Source of the DNA: Flavobacteriales bacterium UBA5939
GTDB lineage: Bacteria > Bacteroidota > Bacteroidia > Flavobacteriales > Schleiferiaceae
Reading direction: 5' to 3'
Length of the DNA: 6,886 nt
NCBI GenBank assembly: GCA_002430755.1
Contig: DJCX01000134.1
Span: forward strand, 1-6,886
Shown here: piece after piece, positions 5,942 to 6,886 of the stretch
Numbering within the stretch: the first letter of the stretch is position 1
How the letters are laid out: each line of letters opens with the position of its first letter
Translations under genes and position numbers: made by a program
Notes under the pieces: model-generated
The model's database searches: none
Told to the model about the DNA's origin: nothing
Seen by the model: the letters and a program-made list of their open reading frames with translations, nothing else

Positions 5942-6880
5942 ATGAGAATTGAAACCATCATAATTAACCGCTTGCGCAGCACTGGCAAAGTACATTTGTC
6001 GGGCTGGGGCACCTTCTATTTAAAGGAGCAAAGCGTTCGATGGAATCACATCACCAACACAGCATTCCCTGCTGGAAAATACCTCCAGTTTAGTCCTAAT
6101 CCGTCTACAGAAAGAGACACCCTTCTGCCTGAAGTCATGAAGTCGCTTGGCGCTTCTATGGAAGTTGCGGAGCAATGGATCGTTCGCAAGATCAAGGGAT
6201 GGCAAAACGAGTTGGATGAAGGAAACGTTCTCATGTTGCCTGGATTGGGATCATTCCCTTCTCAAAACAGGTTCCAACCGGAACCTGGAACTTTTGATGC
6301 ACAGAGCTTTGGTTTTGTTCCCGTGATGATTCACAAACTAGAAGAACCAAGCGCCCTTCAGTCTAAAGTCGTGGCTTCGCTTAAAATTGCCTCTGAAAAC
6401 AAACAGAGCACATTGAAAGCATGGCAACGCGCTGGAGCTGCTGCAGCAGTTGCTGCCCTCTTCGGTTTAGGTGTCATGCAAAGCTCTGTTGCAACCCAGG
6501 TGGCCGGATGGTTTACTGCGGAAGATACCCTAGAAATTGAGGCCCTTCCAACGGTTGAACCCGCAGCCGAATTACCCACAGTTACTCCTACACAACCCGT
6601 TGTTGAAGAAGCAGTAGAAACCCCAGCACCTGAGGCTGTAGAGGTAGTTTCACAAGTACACAGCAAAGGATACAGCGTTATTGTTGGTTCGTTCCGTGAA
6701 AAGAGCAACGCCGATAACTATGCAGCGGAATTGGCCGCACAAGGATTGGAGGTGAATTTGATTCCAGGCTCGCTGAGAAAAGTCGGTATTGGCCACTATC
6801 AAAATAGAGCTGAGGCTGTGAAAGCAGTGTCAAAGCTTAAGGCAACTGTGAATTCTGGCGCTTGGATCTACGCCTACTAA
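5942..6880 (+). CDS. HU-like (CCDC81-type) and SPOR domain membrane protein
   Basis: This 312-residue protein probably spans the inner membrane once. Residues 1 to about 55 and about 61-132 look like two divergent HU-like domains, each with the hairpin signature of HU proteins (LSGWGTFYLK at 19-28 and LPGLGSF at 99-105). This resembles the HU-CCDC81 clade common in Bacteroidota. Residues 163-184 form an Ala-rich transmembrane helix after a basic stretch, which predicts a cytoplasmic N-terminus. A Pro/Glu/Val-rich linker (about 195-238) leads to a C-terminal SPOR domain (242-312, from KGYSVIVGSF to GAWIYAY). SPOR domains bind septal peptidoglycan lacking stem peptides. The ATG at 5942 matches the usual start of the first HU-like domain. 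A TTG at 5867 would add 25 residues unlike the family and is disfavoured. A role linking nucleoid or cytoplasm to the division site is inference from the domains. DNA binding is unproven. Confidence 0.85.
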   Translation: MRIETIIINRLRSTGKVHLSGWGTFYLKEQSVRWNHITNTAFPAGKYLQFSPNPSTERDTLLPEVMKSLGASMEVAEQWIVRKIKGWQNELDEGNVLMLPGLGSFPSQNRFQPEPGTFDAQSFGFVPVMIHKLEEPSALQSKVVASLKIASENKQSTLKAWQRAGAAAAVAALFGLGVMQSSVATQVAGWFTAEDTLEIEALPTVEPAAELPTVTPTQPVVEEAVETPAPEAVEVVSQVHSKGYSVIVGSFREKSNADNYAAELAAQGLEVNLIPGSLRKVGIGHYQNRAEAVKAVSKLKATVNSGAWIYAY

Positions 6881-6886
6881 GCGGAA

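Noticed and set aside
6268..6287. 8-bp inverted repeat CAGGTTCC-aacc-GGAACCTG inside the SPOR gene
   Set aside because: A perfect 8-bp stem with a short loop is expected about once by chance in a window of this size. No T-run follows and it sits mid-gene.
1..6886. Search for tRNA, rRNA, CRISPR, insertion sequence, attachment site or phage signatures
   Set aside because: Coding density is high and every gene is housekeeping. I saw no regular repeat array, transposase motif, terminal inverted repeats or tRNA-like cloverleaf.

Overview
The window looks like ordinary chromosomal housekeeping DNA from a member of the Bacteroidota. Several signs agree. The succinate dehydrogenase genes run sdhC then sdhA, with a single-polypeptide diheme cytochrome b. 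Start codons lack Shine-Dalgarno sequences. A promoter of the Bacteroidota type (TTTG, 17 nt, TAnnTTTG) lies before gdhA. The last gene has an HU-like plus SPOR domain architecture typical of that phylum. A flavobacterial or cryomorph-like host is possible, but genus cannot be read from this stretch.

Layout from left to right: (1) on the minus strand, the first 125 codons of sdhA run off the left edge, preceded by complete sdhC; sdhB is expected next, outside the window. (2) A 127-bp divergent intergenic region carries a candidate sdhC promoter and a Crp/Fnr-type palindrome. (3) On the plus strand, an aminopeptidase P (M24) gene overlaps the start codon of an alpha/beta hydrolase gene by one base. 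The hydrolase gene has a 14-bp perfect inverted repeat just inside its 5' end. (4) A strong symmetrical terminator separates this pair from the convergent gdhA. (5) gdhA (glutamate dehydrogenase) and then dprA lie on the minus strand, with a clear gdhA promoter in the 63-bp gap between them. (6) A 91-bp divergent gap leads to a plus-strand gene for a membrane protein with two HU-like domains, one transmembrane helix and a SPOR domain. It ends 6 bases before the right edge.

The genes do not form one pathway. They cover respiration and the TCA cycle (sdhCA), peptide turnover (pepP-like plus hydrolase), ammonium assimilation (gdhA), handling of incoming single-stranded DNA (dprA), and a protein that may link DNA or the cytoplasm to septal peptidoglycan. 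I found no mobile element, CRISPR array, RNA gene or phage remnant, and no gene-free stretch above 130 bp.

No convincing undescribed multi-gene system is visible. The best leads are the terminator-like hairpin inside the hydrolase coding region, which shares its stem core with the real terminator downstream; the Crp/Fnr-like operator beside the sdh promoter; and the HU-HU-TM-SPOR protein.
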